Shown in pieces: positions 44,457-53,969 of a stretch of 64,000 bases of DNA. Below the pieces are notes generated by a model that saw only the letters and a list, made by a program, of their open reading frames with translations, made no database searches and was not told the DNA's origin. A program made the position numbers and the translations under genes. Position 1 is the stretch's first letter. Each line of letters starts with the position of its first letter. Source of the DNA: Rhizobium sp. CCGE531 (GTDB lineage: Bacteria; Pseudomonadota; Alphaproteobacteria; Rhizobiales; Rhizobiaceae); contig NZ_CP032684.1 of the NCBI RefSeq assembly GCF_003627795.1, forward strand, positions 3,263,001-3,327,000. Reading direction: 5' to 3'.

Positions 44457-46067
44457 TCAATGGCCTCCACCTCCACCGCCACCGCCGCCTGTCGGGCTCG
44501 GTTTGCTCAACATGAGCACGCCGAGGATCATCGCCAGGAACAGCACGGTCAGCATCAGGAAGATATCCCCGAAGGACATGACGACCGCCTGCCGCGTCGC
44601 CATGTTGACCATCTGTTTCAACGCGGCCTGCTCGCCGTCGAGGCCGGCTGCGTTGAAGTTGGCGGCCATGTTGTTCAATTGGGTGACGGCGGCATGGCTG
44701 CCCCAATGAATATGGTCGCGCAGGCTGAAGTAATGCTGGTCCTGCCGGTTCGTCAGCAGGGTGTTGATAATGGCAAGACCCACGGCACCGCCCAGATTAC
44801 GGGTCAGGTTGAACAGGCCGGACGCGCCGCGCATGCGCGCCGGCGGCATGGTTCCGAGCGCGATGTTGTTGATCGGCACCATGCAGAGCATCAGACCGAA
44901 GCCGCGCAGGATCTGGGGAATCATCAATTCCCAGAAATCCCAGTCCGTCGTCAGGTGCATCATGATGTAGGTACCGGCAGAGAAACTGGTGAAGCCGATG
45001 ATCATCAGGATGCGAAGATCGACCCTGCTCGCAAGGAAGCCGGCCAGCGGCGCCGTGAAGAACATGGCAAGGCCGGACACGAACATCGTCTCGCCGATCT
45101 GCAGGGAGTCGTAGCCGCGGATACGCCCCAGGAAAACCGGATAGATATAGGTCAGGCCATAAAGGCCGATACCCATCACGAAGGAGAACATCGAGCCGAA
45201 CGCGAAATTCTTGTTCGTGAAGGCCCTGAGATCGACCACGGGGAATTCCACCGTAAAGGCACGGTAGAAGAAGATGATCGCTCCGATCGCCGAGGCTATC
45301 GCACCCGCGACGATGAAGTTATCGTTGAACCAGTCGTTGGTATTACCTTCTTCGAGAACATATTCCAGAGCGCCCAGAAAAACGCCCATGGAAAAAAGTC
45401 CCCACCAGTCGAATTTCTTCATCAGCGACAGTTCGGGCTTGTCGAAATCGATAAAGTTCCAGGTGACGATGGTGACGACGATACCCGGGGGGATGTTGAC
45501 CAGGAACAGCCAGTGCCAGGAAAAGGCGTTGGAAAGATAGCCGCCCACGGTCGGGCCTATGGTGGGCGCGAGCGTCGCGATCAGACCGATGATCGGCGAG
45601 ACGACATTGCGCTTGGATGGCGGGAAGATCGTGAATGCCGCCGCGAACACGGAAGGGATCATGCCGCCGCCGATGAACCCCTGGATGGCACGGTAGATGA
45701 TCATCTGGTCGATATTCGTCGCGGTCGCGGCAAGCGCGCTCGCTGCGGTGAAGCCGGCGGCCGAGATCGCGAAGAGGTAGCGCGTCGAGATGATGCGCGC
45801 CAGCGTTCCCGACAGCGGGATCATGATGACTTCGGCGATCAGATAGGCCGTCTGCACCCAGCCGATCTCATCCGAGCCGGCGCTGAGGCCGGCCTGGATT
45901 TCGCTAAGCGAGGCGGAGACGATCTGAATGTCGAGGATCGACATGAACATGCCGAGCACCATCGCCAGAAAGGCGATGAGTTTTTTCGTCTCGATATGAT
46001 CCGCCGCTGGTGCGGCGGGCCCGGCCGCGCGTGGAGGCGACCCGGCTGTAGTGCTGGCGGACGACAT
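44457..46067 (-). CDS. EmrB/QacA-type (DHA2) MFS drug efflux transporter
   Basis: The 536-residue protein has about 14 membrane helices and DHA2 family blocks: MFMSILDIQIVSASLSEI (motif D1), WVQTAYLIAEVIMIPLSG and FIGGGMIPSVFAAAFTI. It exports drugs or toxic compounds using the proton gradient, with the membrane-fusion protein encoded 26 bases upstream. The C-terminus ends in a run of Gly residues, which is probably disordered. It is the second gene of the efflux operon. Confidence 0.9.
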   Translation of the reverse strand: MSSASTTAGSPPRAAGPAAPAADHIETKKLIAFLAMVLGMFMSILDIQIVSASLSEIQAGLSAGSDEIGWVQTAYLIAEVIMIPLSGTLARIISTRYLFAISAAGFTAASALAATATNIDQMIIYRAIQGFIGGGMIPSVFAAAFTIFPPSKRNVVSPIIGLIATLAPTIGPTVGGYLSNAFSWHWLFLVNIPPGIVVTIVTWNFIDFDKPELSLMKKFDWWGLFSMGVFLGALEYVLEEGNTNDWFNDNFIVAGAIASAIGAIIFFYRAFTVEFPVVDLRAFTNKNFAFGSMFSFVMGIGLYGLTYIYPVFLGRIRGYDSLQIGETMFVSGLAMFFTAPLAGFLASRVDLRILMIIGFTSFSAGTYIMMHLTTDWDFWELMIPQILRGFGLMLCMVPINNIALGTMPPARMRGASGLFNLTRNLGGAVGLAIINTLLTNRQDQHYFSLRDHIHWGSHAAVTQLNNMAANFNAAGLDGEQAALKQMVNMATRQAVVMSFGDIFLMLTVLFLAMILGVLMLSKPSPTGGGGGGGGGH

Positions 46068-46093
46068 GATGCGTCTCTCCCGAGCTTGATCGC

Positions 46094-47314
46094 TTACTTG
46101 TCCGGCGCCGTGCGGGTGTCGACGTCAACGACGACGCTGAGGCCCGCGCGCAAACGGCCGGTATTGAGCGCATCCTGCGGCAATGCGATGCGGACAGGCA
46201 TGCGCTGGATGATCTTGGTGAAATTACCCGTCGCATTTTCCGGCGGCAGCAGCGAGAAAACCGAGCCGGAAGCCGGCGAGATCGACTCGACGGTGCCGAC
46301 GATCGGATGGTCGCTATAGGCATCGACGTGAATATTGACCTTGGAACCGGGAACCAGATGCTGGATCTGCGTTTCCTTGAAATTCGCGTCGATATAAAGC
46401 TGGCGGATCGGCACGATCGCCATCAGCTTCTGGCCGGGAGAGACAAGGTCGCCCTCCTGCACCGAGCGATTGCCGACGATGCCGTCATAGGGCGCCTTCA
46501 GCACGGTGAACGACAGGTCACGGGAGGCCTTGTCGCGAGCGGCTTCCAGCCCCTTGATCGTGCTTTCGGCCTGCCGGCGCTGGGCCTGCAGCAGGTTGAT
46601 ATTGGCCTGCGCCGAAGCGATGGCGGCATCGCCGCCGACCAGGTTGGCCTTGGCTTGGTCGAGCGCGATGTTGGCGCTATCCAAGGCGGCCGTGGTGCCG
46701 ACCGACTTCGACTGCAGTTCGGCAGCGCGCGTCTGGGTGATCTGCGCGCCACGGACTGTGGCTTGCAGGGCAACCTTCTGTGCCTGCGACTGCGCAAGAG
46801 CGGCCTGGCCGGCTGCGATCTGTGCATCGATGGTATGGAGCGAAAGCTGTTCGGTATCGAGTGAGGCCTGAGCCTGTTCCAGCGCCAGCTTGTAATCGCC
46901 GTCGTCGAGCGTCGTGAGAACGTCGCCGGCCTTGACCTGCTGGTTGGCAACGACGTTCACCTTGGCGACGTAGCCGGTAACCTTCGGCTGGATGGTCGCG
47001 ATGTCGCCGCCGATATAGGCGTCATCGGTCGAGACCATGAAGCGGCCGTTCGTCCACCACTCATAGCCGTACCAGCCACCAGCTGCGAGAGCGACGACAA
47101 GGATGATCGGAAAAGCCAGGCTGCGCCGCTTCTTCTCCGGCGGCGGTGGGGCCGCAGGGACCGGAGCAGTGGGCGCAGCCTGGGCGGGGGCAGGATTGCC
47201 GCGCGTTTCGGCCACGGGAGTCTCGGCAGACACGCCGGCTTCCCGGGCTTCCACCTCGGCATCGGCGGGCTCGTCCACGATGCGCGCTACATTGTTTCCA
47301 TGACTTGACGACAT
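46094..47314 (-). CDS. EmrA-type membrane-fusion protein (HlyD family)
   Basis: The 406-residue protein has a Pro/Ala-rich cytoplasmic N-terminus, one membrane helix (LAFPIILVVALAAGGWYGY, about 66-84), and a periplasmic adaptor: barrel-sandwich segment YIGGDIATIQPKVTGYVAKV, a long alpha-helical hairpin (about 125-250), and FTVLKAPYDGIVGNRSVQEGDLV. It links the inner-membrane transporter to an outer-membrane channel, which is not encoded nearby. It is the first gene of the operon and is divergent from the TetR gene. Confidence 0.9.
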   Translation of the reverse strand: MSSSHGNNVARIVDEPADAEVEAREAGVSAETPVAETRGNPAPAQAAPTAPVPAAPPPPEKKRRSLAFPIILVVALAAGGWYGYEWWTNGRFMVSTDDAYIGGDIATIQPKVTGYVAKVNVVANQQVKAGDVLTTLDDGDYKLALEQAQASLDTEQLSLHTIDAQIAAGQAALAQSQAQKVALQATVRGAQITQTRAAELQSKSVGTTAALDSANIALDQAKANLVGGDAAIASAQANINLLQAQRRQAESTIKGLEAARDKASRDLSFTVLKAPYDGIVGNRSVQEGDLVSPGQKLMAIVPIRQLYIDANFKETQIQHLVPGSKVNIHVDAYSDHPIVGTVESISPASGSVFSLLPPENATGNFTKIIQRMPVRIALPQDALNTGRLRAGLSVVVDVDTRTAPDK

Positions 47315-47347
47315 TGCCTTACCACCGAAATTCTGGCTAAATTAATC

Positions 47348-47361
47348 GAACCGAACGGTTC
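47348..47361. promoter_or_regulatory. TetR operator, site 1
   Basis: GAACCGAACGGTTC is a perfect inverted repeat (GAACCG-AA-CGGTTC) in the divergent gap between the efflux operon and its TetR gene, 34 bases before the emrA-like start. Confidence 0.75.
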
Positions 47362-47407
47362 AGTTCAATTGACATAGAGCCTTTTTCATTCCATATCAAG
47401 AGATATC

Positions 47408-47421
47408 GAACTGAGCGGTTC
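47408..47421. promoter_or_regulatory. TetR operator, site 2
   Basis: GAACTGAGCGGTTC is the same inverted repeat with one mismatch, centred 60 bases from site 1. A TTGACA (47369-47374) with CATATC 17 bases on lies between the two sites, so it may be the TetR gene promoter. Confidence 0.7.
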
Positions 47422-47477
47422 GATTTATTTGGCGAATCTGTTTAAGATTCAGAAAAAATGATCGAGTGAAGGAGACA

Positions 47478-48164
47478 ATGAAACACGAATCGCAAAATGC
47501 CGCTGTGTTGAACGCGCCCGCACCAGGTTCCGGTGGACGTTGGGCGGCGGGCGAAGATCCGGTCAAACGCCATCAAATTCTGGAAGGCGCCAAACGCGTT
47601 TTCATGAAGATGGGCTTCGATGCGGCGAGCATGAACGATGTCACCCGCGAGGCCGGCGTCTCTAAGGGCACGCTTTACGTCTATTTCGCCAACAAGGAAG
47701 ACCTGTTCGCCGCCATGGTAAACAGTGAACGCGCGCATTTCGTCGAAATCGTGCGTGCCGCCCTTGTCGACGATGTCGACATTGCATCCAGCCTTCTTGA
47801 ATTCGGCAAGGTGTTTGCGACGCACGTCACGTCGGATAAGACCATCAGCGCCATGCGGACCGTTGTCGGCGTGCGCGAACGCATGCCGTCGCTCTGTCAA
47901 CGCTTCTTCACCGGCCCCGACAATCTGCGTACCGTCTTGCGTGGCTTTCTGGAGCGCAAGGCCGAGGCGGGCAGCGTGGAGATACAGGATTTTGACCTAG
48001 CCGCGCGCCAATTCCTTGAGATGGCCAGCGGCGGCTACTTCAAACTGCGGCTGTTCGGCGACATGGATGCCCCTCCTTCGATAGAGGAAATCGATTATGT
48101 CGTGCGCGGCGCCGTGCGCGTCTTCCTCGCGGCTTACGGCACCGATCGCCGCAGTCGAGACTGA
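47478..48164 (+). CDS. TetR-family regulator of the efflux operon
   Basis: The 228-residue protein has the TetR DNA-binding domain (ILEGAKRVFMKMGFDAASM, then EAGVSKGTLYVYFANKEDLF) after an unusually long N-terminal extension of about 30 residues, and an all-helical ligand domain (VSSL..FLERKAEAG). AAGGAGA directly precedes the ATG at 47478, which I prefer to a GTG four codons earlier. It is divergent from emrAB, and two palindromes in the gap fit its binding. Confidence 0.9.
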   Translation: MKHESQNAAVLNAPAPGSGGRWAAGEDPVKRHQILEGAKRVFMKMGFDAASMNDVTREAGVSKGTLYVYFANKEDLFAAMVNSERAHFVEIVRAALVDDVDIASSLLEFGKVFATHVTSDKTISAMRTVVGVRERMPSLCQRFFTGPDNLRTVLRGFLERKAEAGSVEIQDFDLAARQFLEMASGGYFKLRLFGDMDAPPSIEEIDYVVRGAVRVFLAAYGTDRRSRD

Positions 48165-48272
48165 CTGCCCTTCCCTGTTGCCTGCGAATGGAGGCACACA
48201 ACTCCGCAACGGCGATCAAGCATCGCCGCCATCGGAAGCCTATGACTGGCCCGGCAACCAGGGGAGTTTGGC

Positions 48273-49112
48273 ATGAGCGCGATCGGAAGAGCGATATGGT
48301 TTATCGAAAGCCATTTTGCATCCGACATCTCGCTCGACGAGATTGCCGAGACGGCCGGTCTGTCGCGCTATCATCTGTCGCGCGTCTTCGGACTGACGAC
48401 AGGCCATTCAATCAGCGGCTATATCCGGAGCCGCCGCCTCAGCGGGGCAGCTCTCGCCCTGATCGAAAGTTCTTCTTCCATTCTCCAGGTTGCCCTCGAT
48501 GCGGGCTACGGCTCGCACGAGGCCTTCACCCGTGCCTTCCGCGAGCAGTTCGGCATGACGCCGGAAAGCCTGCGCAAGCAGGGGCACGTTTGCAACCTAG
48601 CTCTACAGGAGCCGATCAGAATGGACGACACCCGCCTTCCCAAGCTTGACGCCCCGCGCTTCGAGACCCATCCCGCTATGCTGCTTGCCGGCCTTGCGGA
48701 AACCTATGCCTATGAGGCCACGCAGGCGATCCCATCGCTCTGGCAGAAATTCAACCAGCATTTCGGCCATATTCCCGGCCAGGTCGGCAATGTCGCTTAC
48801 GGTGTGTGCACCCAGGCGGAGGAAGGCAGCGAAGGCTTTCGCTATATGTCCGCCGCGGAGGTAACCAGTACCGACGACCTGCCTGAAGGCTTCGTCGCCA
48901 TGAGATTGCCGCAGCAGCGTTATGCGATCTTCACGCATCGGGGCCATATTTCCGGCATCTCCGCCACCGTGCACCAGATCTTCGGCGAATGGCTCCCGCA
49001 ATCGGGCCAGCGGCACGCCGGCACGCCCGACATGATGGAACGCTACGACGAGCGCTTCGACCCGCGCACGGGCACGGGCGTGACGGAGATATGGATCCCC
49101 CTGAAAGCCTAG
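48273..49112 (+). CDS. AraC-family regulator with GyrI-like effector domain
   Basis: The 279-residue protein has an N-terminal AraC double helix-turn-helix ([20 protein letters not shown] and [20 protein letters not shown]) and a C-terminal GyrI-like ligand domain (residues about 125-279, [20 protein letters not shown]). This is the Rob/SoxS-like architecture used for drug or stress sensing. It begins 108 bases after the TetR gene and may be co-regulated with the efflux system. Confidence 0.85.
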   Translation: MSAIGRAIWFIESHFASDISLDEIAETAGLSRYHLSRVFGLTTGHSISGYIRSRRLSGAALALIESSSSILQVALDAGYGSHEAFTRAFREQFGMTPESLRKQGHVCNLALQEPIRMDDTRLPKLDAPRFETHPAMLLAGLAETYAYEATQAIPSLWQKFNQHFGHIPGQVGNVAYGVCTQAEEGSEGFRYMSAAEVTSTDDLPEGFVAMRLPQQRYAIFTHRGHISGISATVHQIFGEWLPQSGQRHAGTPDMMERYDERFDPRTGTGVTEIWIPLKA

Positions 49113-49117
49113 AAACA

Positions 49118-49260
49118 AAGCCCGGAAACAGGGCCGCCGCCGCCACGAAATTGGCGGCGGCGCTTGTACGGACGACGTCGCTCCTTACATTACGGCCATT
49201 CTGGAGAGGCCGGAGCTGGGGGTCAGCATCGGCGAATGCTGGCAAAAGGGGAAGTCGTTT
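49118..49260 (+). other. Hairpin-rich leader before the TerC gene
   Basis: Three stem-loops follow each other: GCCGCCGCC/GGCGGCGGC (about 49133-49161), CGGCC/GGCCG (about 49195-49215), and CAGCAT/ATGCTG (about 49227-49244). The first could terminate the AraC gene; the others lie directly before the TerC ribosome site GGGG at 49249. TerC genes are often preceded by the manganese yybP-ykoY riboswitch, but I could not recognise its conserved loops. Confidence 0.35.
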
Positions 49261-50004
49261 ATGGATATTGTTGGGCTGCTACAGGATCCCGCCGCGTGGG
49301 TGGCGCTCGTCACGCTCGTCGTCATGGAGGTCGTCCTCGGCATCGACAACCTCATCTTCATCTCGATCCTGACCAACAAGCTGCCGGCCGAACATCGCGA
49401 CAGGGCACGCAAGATCGGTATCGGCCTTGCCCTTGTCATGCGCCTTGCCCTGCTCGGCACGGTCGCCTGGATCGTGCAGCTCACGCAACCCGTCTTTGAG
49501 ATCTACGGCCAGGGCTTCTCCTGGAAGGACATGATCCTGATCGGCGGCGGCCTTTTCCTCGTCTGGAAGGCGACGAAGGAGATCCATCACAATGTCGACC
49601 CCCAGGAACAGGGCGAGGATTTCATCGCCAAATCGACGACCTCGACCTTCGCCTCGGCCATCGGCCAGATCCTGCTGCTCGACCTGGTCTTCTCGATCGA
49701 CAGCATCATCACCGCCGTCGGCATGACGCCACATCTGCCGATCATGTTCGTCGCCGTCATCGCCGCCGTCACCGTAATGCTGGTGGCCGCAAACCCGCTC
49801 GCCAATTTCATCGAGAAGAACCCGAGCATCGTCATGCTCGCGCTCGCCTTCCTGCTGATGATCGGCACGACGCTGATCGCCGAAGGCATGGGCGTACACG
49901 TGCCCAAGGGCTACATCTACGCCGCGATGGCCTTCTCGGCGCTGGTGGAAGTGCTCAATATGCTGGCACGCAACCGCCGGAAAAAGGCATCCGGCAGCCA
50001 TTGA
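49261..50004 (+). CDS. TerC-family integral membrane protein
   Basis: The 247-residue protein has about seven hydrophobic helices and the TerC signature [20 protein letters not shown] with the membrane Asp, repeated as [18 protein letters not shown]. The family includes the tellurite-resistance TerC and the manganese-export-related Alx/MeeF proteins. Without other ter genes nearby, metal export or metal loading of exported proteins is more likely than tellurite resistance. A GGGGAA site precedes the ATG. Confidence 0.85.
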   Translation: MDIVGLLQDPAAWVALVTLVVMEVVLGIDNLIFISILTNKLPAEHRDRARKIGIGLALVMRLALLGTVAWIVQLTQPVFEIYGQGFSWKDMILIGGGLFLVWKATKEIHHNVDPQEQGEDFIAKSTTSTFASAIGQILLLDLVFSIDSIITAVGMTPHLPIMFVAVIAAVTVMLVAANPLANFIEKNPSIVMLALAFLLMIGTTLIAEGMGVHVPKGYIYAAMAFSALVEVLNMLARNRRKKASGSH

Positions 50005-50008
50005 TCGC

Positions 50009-50040
50009 GAAAGCCGCACCCCGAAACGGGTGTGGCTTTC
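50009..50040. terminator. Convergent stem-loop terminator
   Basis: GAAAGCCGCACCC and GGGTGTGGCTTTC pair over 13 bases (with one mismatch) around a 6-base loop, between the TerC stop and the convergent small exported protein gene. Confidence 0.7.
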
Positions 50041-50051
50041 ATATCGTCTGA

Positions 50052-50462
50052 TCAGTCCTGAACAGTGATGTCGACCCACTGGCCGATGTCACCGTGTCCG
50101 TAGATATCGACCTTGATCCAGACGTTGCCGCGAACGATGAGGTTCCCGGCGTCGTTGGCGATATTGCCGTCTGCCAGCATGGCTTCCAGCTTCTGTCGAT
50201 TGGACGCCTGCGAGAAGAAGCTGTCGCCCTGGTCGCCACGGTCGCGGCGGCGATAGGCGTGATAGTTCGCGCGGTCCTGGCGGATGATCTGCCAGGGCGC
50301 CGTCAGGCGCTCTCCCTTGGAGTTGTAAAGATCGTCGCTGCCGATATAGGCGCGGTAGGATTCGATCAGGCGCGCCGAACCGTCGCGCTTAATTGTCGAC
50401 TGGGCCGCAGCGACGTCGATCATCGAGACCGCCAATAACAAGCTCAAAATCAATTTTTTCAT
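50052..50462 (-). CDS. Small exported protein of unknown function
   Basis: The 136-residue protein has a clear signal peptide (MKKLILSLLLAVSMIDVAAA) and a mature domain of about 115 residues without recognised motifs, rich in Arg, Asp and Tyr (RANYHAYRRRDRGDQGD) and ending VWIKVDIYGHGDIGQWVDI. I do not recognise the family. It stands alone, convergent with the TerC gene. The signal peptide and clean start support it as a real gene. Confidence 0.7.
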   Translation of the reverse strand: MKKLILSLLLAVSMIDVAAAQSTIKRDGSARLIESYRAYIGSDDLYNSKGERLTAPWQIIRQDRANYHAYRRRDRGDQGDSFFSQASNRQKLEAMLADGNIANDAGNLIVRGNVWIKVDIYGHGDIGQWVDITVQD

Positions 50463-50819
50463 TGTATCCCCACGGTGAACGATTGAAGACCTATTTCGCT
50501 ACTGCCGCGAAAATTGCAAATCAAATTGGGCAAGCGTAAGGCTTTTATCCCGAAGCCCTTACGAAGGGTAAAGACGCTTCATGAATTCGCGAGGCCGGCT
50601 CCTTTCGATGCAGCATGATGTCCTTGGCATCTCGACCCGCTACGGCGCAGTTTCCCTTGACGTCACCCGTTGAATATGGCCTAAGGCCAGCCATACGGAA
50701 AACGCTGATAGAAGCGGCAAGACGCCCTTTTCCCACCGATTTCCTGATCCAGATAGACATTTTCGGCTGGACGGCGCTTGTCCCAGGCGCGGCCCGGCCT
50801 TTTATGACGGGCAAACAAA
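50463..50819. other. Intergenic region before gltX
   Basis: The 357-base gap probably holds the promoters of the exported-protein gene and of gltX. A short hairpin CCCTT..AAGGG lies at about 50559-50571. Short open frames here lack recognisable protein features. I see no tRNA or known RNA motif. Confidence 0.4.
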
Positions 50820-52277
50820 ATGACCACTTCAGGCGTTCGCGTCCGCATCGCACCCTCTCCCACCGGCGAACCGCATGTCGGCACCGCCTATATCGCGCTG
50901 TTCAATTACCTCTTCGCCAAGAAACACGGCGGCGAGTTCATCCTGCGCATCGAGGATACCGACGCGACCCGCTCCACCCCGGAATTCGAGACCAAGGTGC
51001 TCGATGCGCTGAAATGGTGCGGCCTGAAATGGTCCGAAGGCCCCGATATCGGTGGCCCCTACGGCCCCTATCGCCAGAGCGACCGCAAGGAACTCTACAA
51101 GCCCTATGTCGAACAGATCGTCACGGCCGGTCACGGCTTCCGCTGCTTCTGCACGCCGGAGCGCCTGGAAAAAATGCGCGAGGCGCAGCGCGCCGCCGGC
51201 CTGCCGCCGAAGTATGACGGCCACTGTCTGAATCTTTCGGCCGAGGAAGTCACCTCGCGCGTTGCTGCCGGCGAGCCACATGTCGTGCGCATGAAGATCC
51301 CGACCGAGGGCTCCTGCAAGTTCCATGACGGCGTCTACGGCGATGTCGAAATCCCGTGGGATGCCGTCGACATGCAGGTTCTACTCAAGGCCGACGGCAT
51401 GCCGACCTATCACATGGCCAACGTCGTCGACGACCATCTGATGAAGATCACCCATGTCGCGCGCGGAGAAGAGTGGCTCGCCTCGGTGCCGAAGCACATC
51501 CTGATCTATCAGTATCTCGGATGGGAACCGCCTGTTTTCATGCACCTGTCGCTGATGCGCAATGCCGACAAGTCGAAGCTGTCGAAGCGCAAGAACCCGA
51601 CGTCCATCTCCTATTATACGGCCCTCGGCTATATCCCCGAGGCGCTGATGAACTTCCTCGGCCTGTTCTTCATCCAGATCGCCGAAGGTGAAGAACTTCT
51701 GAGCATGGACGAGCTTGCCGCACAATTCGACCCGGAAAACCTCTCCAAGGCCGGCGCGATCTTCGACATCCAGAAGCTTGATTGGCTGAACGGCCGCTGG
51801 ATCCGCGAAAAGCTCTCGGAGGAAGAATTCCAGCACCGCGTCCTGACCTGGGCGATGGAAAACGCCCGCCTGAAGGAAGGCCTGAAGCTCTCGCAGTCGC
51901 GCATCACCAAGCTTGGCGAGCTGCCCGACCTCGCCGGCTTCCTGTTCAAGTCCGACCTCAACCTCGATCCCTCGGCTTTCGCCAGGATCAAGTCGACGCC
52001 GGAAGAACTGCTCGAAATCCTGAACACGGTACAGCCCGATCTCGAAAAGATCCTCGAATGGAATGTCGAGACGATCGAAGCCGAGCTGCGCGCCATCGCC
52101 GACCGCATGGGCAAGAAGCTGAAGGTCATCGTTGCGCCGCTTTTCGTTGCTGTCTCGGGCTCCTCGCGTTCCCTACCGCTTTTCGATAGCATGGCAATCC
52201 TCGGCCGTTCCGTCGTGCGTCAGCGGCTGAAACTTGCCGCGCAGACCGTTGCGACCCTCGTCGGCCCGAAGAACTGA
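50820..52277 (+). CDS. gltX: Glutamyl-tRNA synthetase
   Basis: The 485-residue class I synthetase joins glutamate to tRNA. The HIGH-type motif is PSPTGEPHVGT (12-22), and the KMSKS-type loop is KLSKRKNP near residue 255. Length is standard for the discriminating or non-discriminating bacterial enzyme. Rhizobia often have a second gltX copy, so this may be one of two. It is followed by lysS after 15 bases, and the pair likely shares a transcript. Confidence 0.95.
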   Translation: MTTSGVRVRIAPSPTGEPHVGTAYIALFNYLFAKKHGGEFILRIEDTDATRSTPEFETKVLDALKWCGLKWSEGPDIGGPYGPYRQSDRKELYKPYVEQIVTAGHGFRCFCTPERLEKMREAQRAAGLPPKYDGHCLNLSAEEVTSRVAAGEPHVVRMKIPTEGSCKFHDGVYGDVEIPWDAVDMQVLLKADGMPTYHMANVVDDHLMKITHVARGEEWLASVPKHILIYQYLGWEPPVFMHLSLMRNADKSKLSKRKNPTSISYYTALGYIPEALMNFLGLFFIQIAEGEELLSMDELAAQFDPENLSKAGAIFDIQKLDWLNGRWIREKLSEEEFQHRVLTWAMENARLKEGLKLSQSRITKLGELPDLAGFLFKSDLNLDPSAFARIKSTPEELLEILNTVQPDLEKILEWNVETIEAELRAIADRMGKKLKVIVAPLFVAVSGSSRSLPLFDSMAILGRSVVRQRLKLAAQTVATLVGPKN

Positions 52278-52292
52278 ACCGGACTTAGAACC

Positions 52293-53789
52293 ATGAACGA
52301 CAAGACCGAAACCGCTACCCTCTCCTCCGACGCAACAGAAGTTCGCGCGCAGAAGCTGAAGCTGCTGCGCGAGCAGATCGGCGACGTCTATCCGGCGCAT
52401 TTCCACCGGACGCTGACCAACGCCGAACTCGCAGCGAAATACGAAGGCCTGGAGCCGGATACGGAAACCGGCGATGTCGTCACCGTTGCCGGCCGCGTCT
52501 ATTCCTCGCGCAATTCCGGCATGTTCATGGACATCCATGACGCCGCTGCCAAGATCCAGATCTTCAGCCACAAGGACGTAACAGGCGAAGAGGCCCGCGC
52601 CCTGCTGCCGATGATCGACATCGGCGACATCATCGGCGTCACCGGCGTCGTGCGCCGCACCAAGCGCGGCGAGCTGACGATCAATGCGCGTGAGATCACC
52701 ATGCTGACCAAGTCGCTGCTGCCGATGCCGGAAAAGTGGCATGGTCTCTCCGACATCGAGCTGCGCTATCGCAAGCGCCATCTCGACATCATGACCAACG
52801 AGGAATCGAAGCTCCGCTTCCAGCAGCGCAGCCGCATCGTCTCCGGCATCCGCCGCTTCATGGAAAATGACGGCTTCATGGAAGTCGAGACGCCGATGCT
52901 GCATTCGGTCTATGGCGGCGCCACCGCTGAGCCATTCAAGACGCATCACAACACGCTGAAGCTCGACATGTACCTGCGCATCGCGCCGGAACTGTTCCTG
53001 AAGCGCACCCTTGTGTCCGGCCTCACCGACAAGGTCTTCGAGATCAACCGCAACTTCCGCAACGAAGGCGTCTCCACCCGGCACAATCCCGAATTCACCA
53101 TGATGGAGTGCTATTGGGCCTACGCCGATTACGAGGACATCATGGACCTCGTCGAGCGGCTGTTTTCGACGCTCGCCATGTCGATCCACGGCAGCACCGA
53201 ATTCGCCTTCGGCGACAAGCAGATCTCCTTCAAGGGTCCGTTCCGTCGCGTACCGATGCCCGACGCCGTCAAGGAAGCGACCGGCATCGACTTCCTGGCG
53301 ATCAAGACCGATGAGGAGGCACGCGATGCTTCCAAGGCCGCCGGCTTCGCTGTCGAGAAGGACGCGACCTGGGGCGAATGCCTTGCCTTCATCTTCGAAG
53401 AGAAGGTCGAGGGCACTCTGATCCAGCCGGCGCACGTCACCCACTTCCCGAAGGACATCTCGCCCTTCGCCAAGGAAGTGCCCGGCGAGCCGCGTCTCGT
53501 CGAGCGCTTCGAGACCTATTGCAACGCCTGGGAACTCGGCAATGCCTTCTCGGAACTCAACGATCCGGAAGAGCAGCGCGCCCGCATGGTCGAGCAGCTC
53601 GAGCAGGCGCATGCGCGCGGCGAAAAGCAGAAGGAACTGGACGAAGAGTTCCTCGATGCGATCGATCAGGGCATGCCGCCGGCAGGCGGTCTCGGCATCG
53701 GCGTGGACCGCCTCATCATGCTTTTGACCAACTCGCCGTCGATCCGCGACATCATTCTCTTCCCGGCCCGTCGCAGCAAGGTCGATTGA
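52293..53789 (+). CDS. lysS: Lysyl-tRNA synthetase (class II)
   Basis: The 498-residue class II synthetase attaches lysine to tRNA. It has an N-terminal OB-fold domain (VVTVAGRVYSSRNSGMFMD), motif 2 FEINRNFRNEGVSTRHNPEF, and motif 3 GIGVDRLIMLLTNSPSIRD. This is the class II form; many alphaproteobacteria use the unrelated class I LysK instead, so its presence is informative. The gene ends at a strong terminator. Confidence 0.95.
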   Translation: MNDKTETATLSSDATEVRAQKLKLLREQIGDVYPAHFHRTLTNAELAAKYEGLEPDTETGDVVTVAGRVYSSRNSGMFMDIHDAAAKIQIFSHKDVTGEEARALLPMIDIGDIIGVTGVVRRTKRGELTINAREITMLTKSLLPMPEKWHGLSDIELRYRKRHLDIMTNEESKLRFQQRSRIVSGIRRFMENDGFMEVETPMLHSVYGGATAEPFKTHHNTLKLDMYLRIAPELFLKRTLVSGLTDKVFEINRNFRNEGVSTRHNPEFTMMECYWAYADYEDIMDLVERLFSTLAMSIHGSTEFAFGDKQISFKGPFRRVPMPDAVKEATGIDFLAIKTDEEARDASKAAGFAVEKDATWGECLAFIFEEKVEGTLIQPAHVTHFPKDISPFAKEVPGEPRLVERFETYCNAWELGNAFSELNDPEEQRARMVEQLEQAHARGEKQKELDEEFLDAIDQGMPPAGGLGIGVDRLIMLLTNSPSIRDIILFPARRSKVD

Positions 53790-53807
53790 TCAAGCCAGCA
53801 ATTTCAG

Positions 53808-53852
53808 GCGCCAGGCAAGCGAGGGAAACGACGCTGCCTGGCGCTTTTCTTT
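53808..53852 (+). terminator. Rho-independent terminator of gltX-lysS
   Basis: GCGCCAGGCA and TGCCTGGCGC form a perfect 10-base stem with a 17-base loop, followed by TTTTCTTTT. It starts 18 bases after the lysS stop. Confidence 0.85.
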
Positions 53853-53854
53853 TC

Positions 53855-53958
53855 GAGCAAATTCCAGGAAAGCGCGTGGCGCTTTTCCGTCCGGAATTGC
53901 GTAAGAACAAACAGATGGGGCGTTTCAGCGTTTCGCGGAACCGCCCCATCTGGAATAG
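53855..53958. repeat. RIME-like element, second family
   Basis: GAGCAAATTCCAGGAAA..TTTTCCGTCCGGAATTGC (53855-53900) repeats the first half of the element at 12815. It is followed by a different second palindrome with arms AGATGGGGCG and CGCCCCATCT (53921-53951). Confidence 0.7.
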
Positions 53959-53969
53959 CGCCGGTGGCG

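Noticed and set aside
44460..46319. 619-codon open frame antisense to the efflux transporter
   Set aside because: Shadow of a clear membrane protein gene; translation is charged and without motifs.
49118..49260. yybP-ykoY manganese riboswitch before TerC
   Set aside because: The characteristic conserved loops were not found; only generic hairpins are present.
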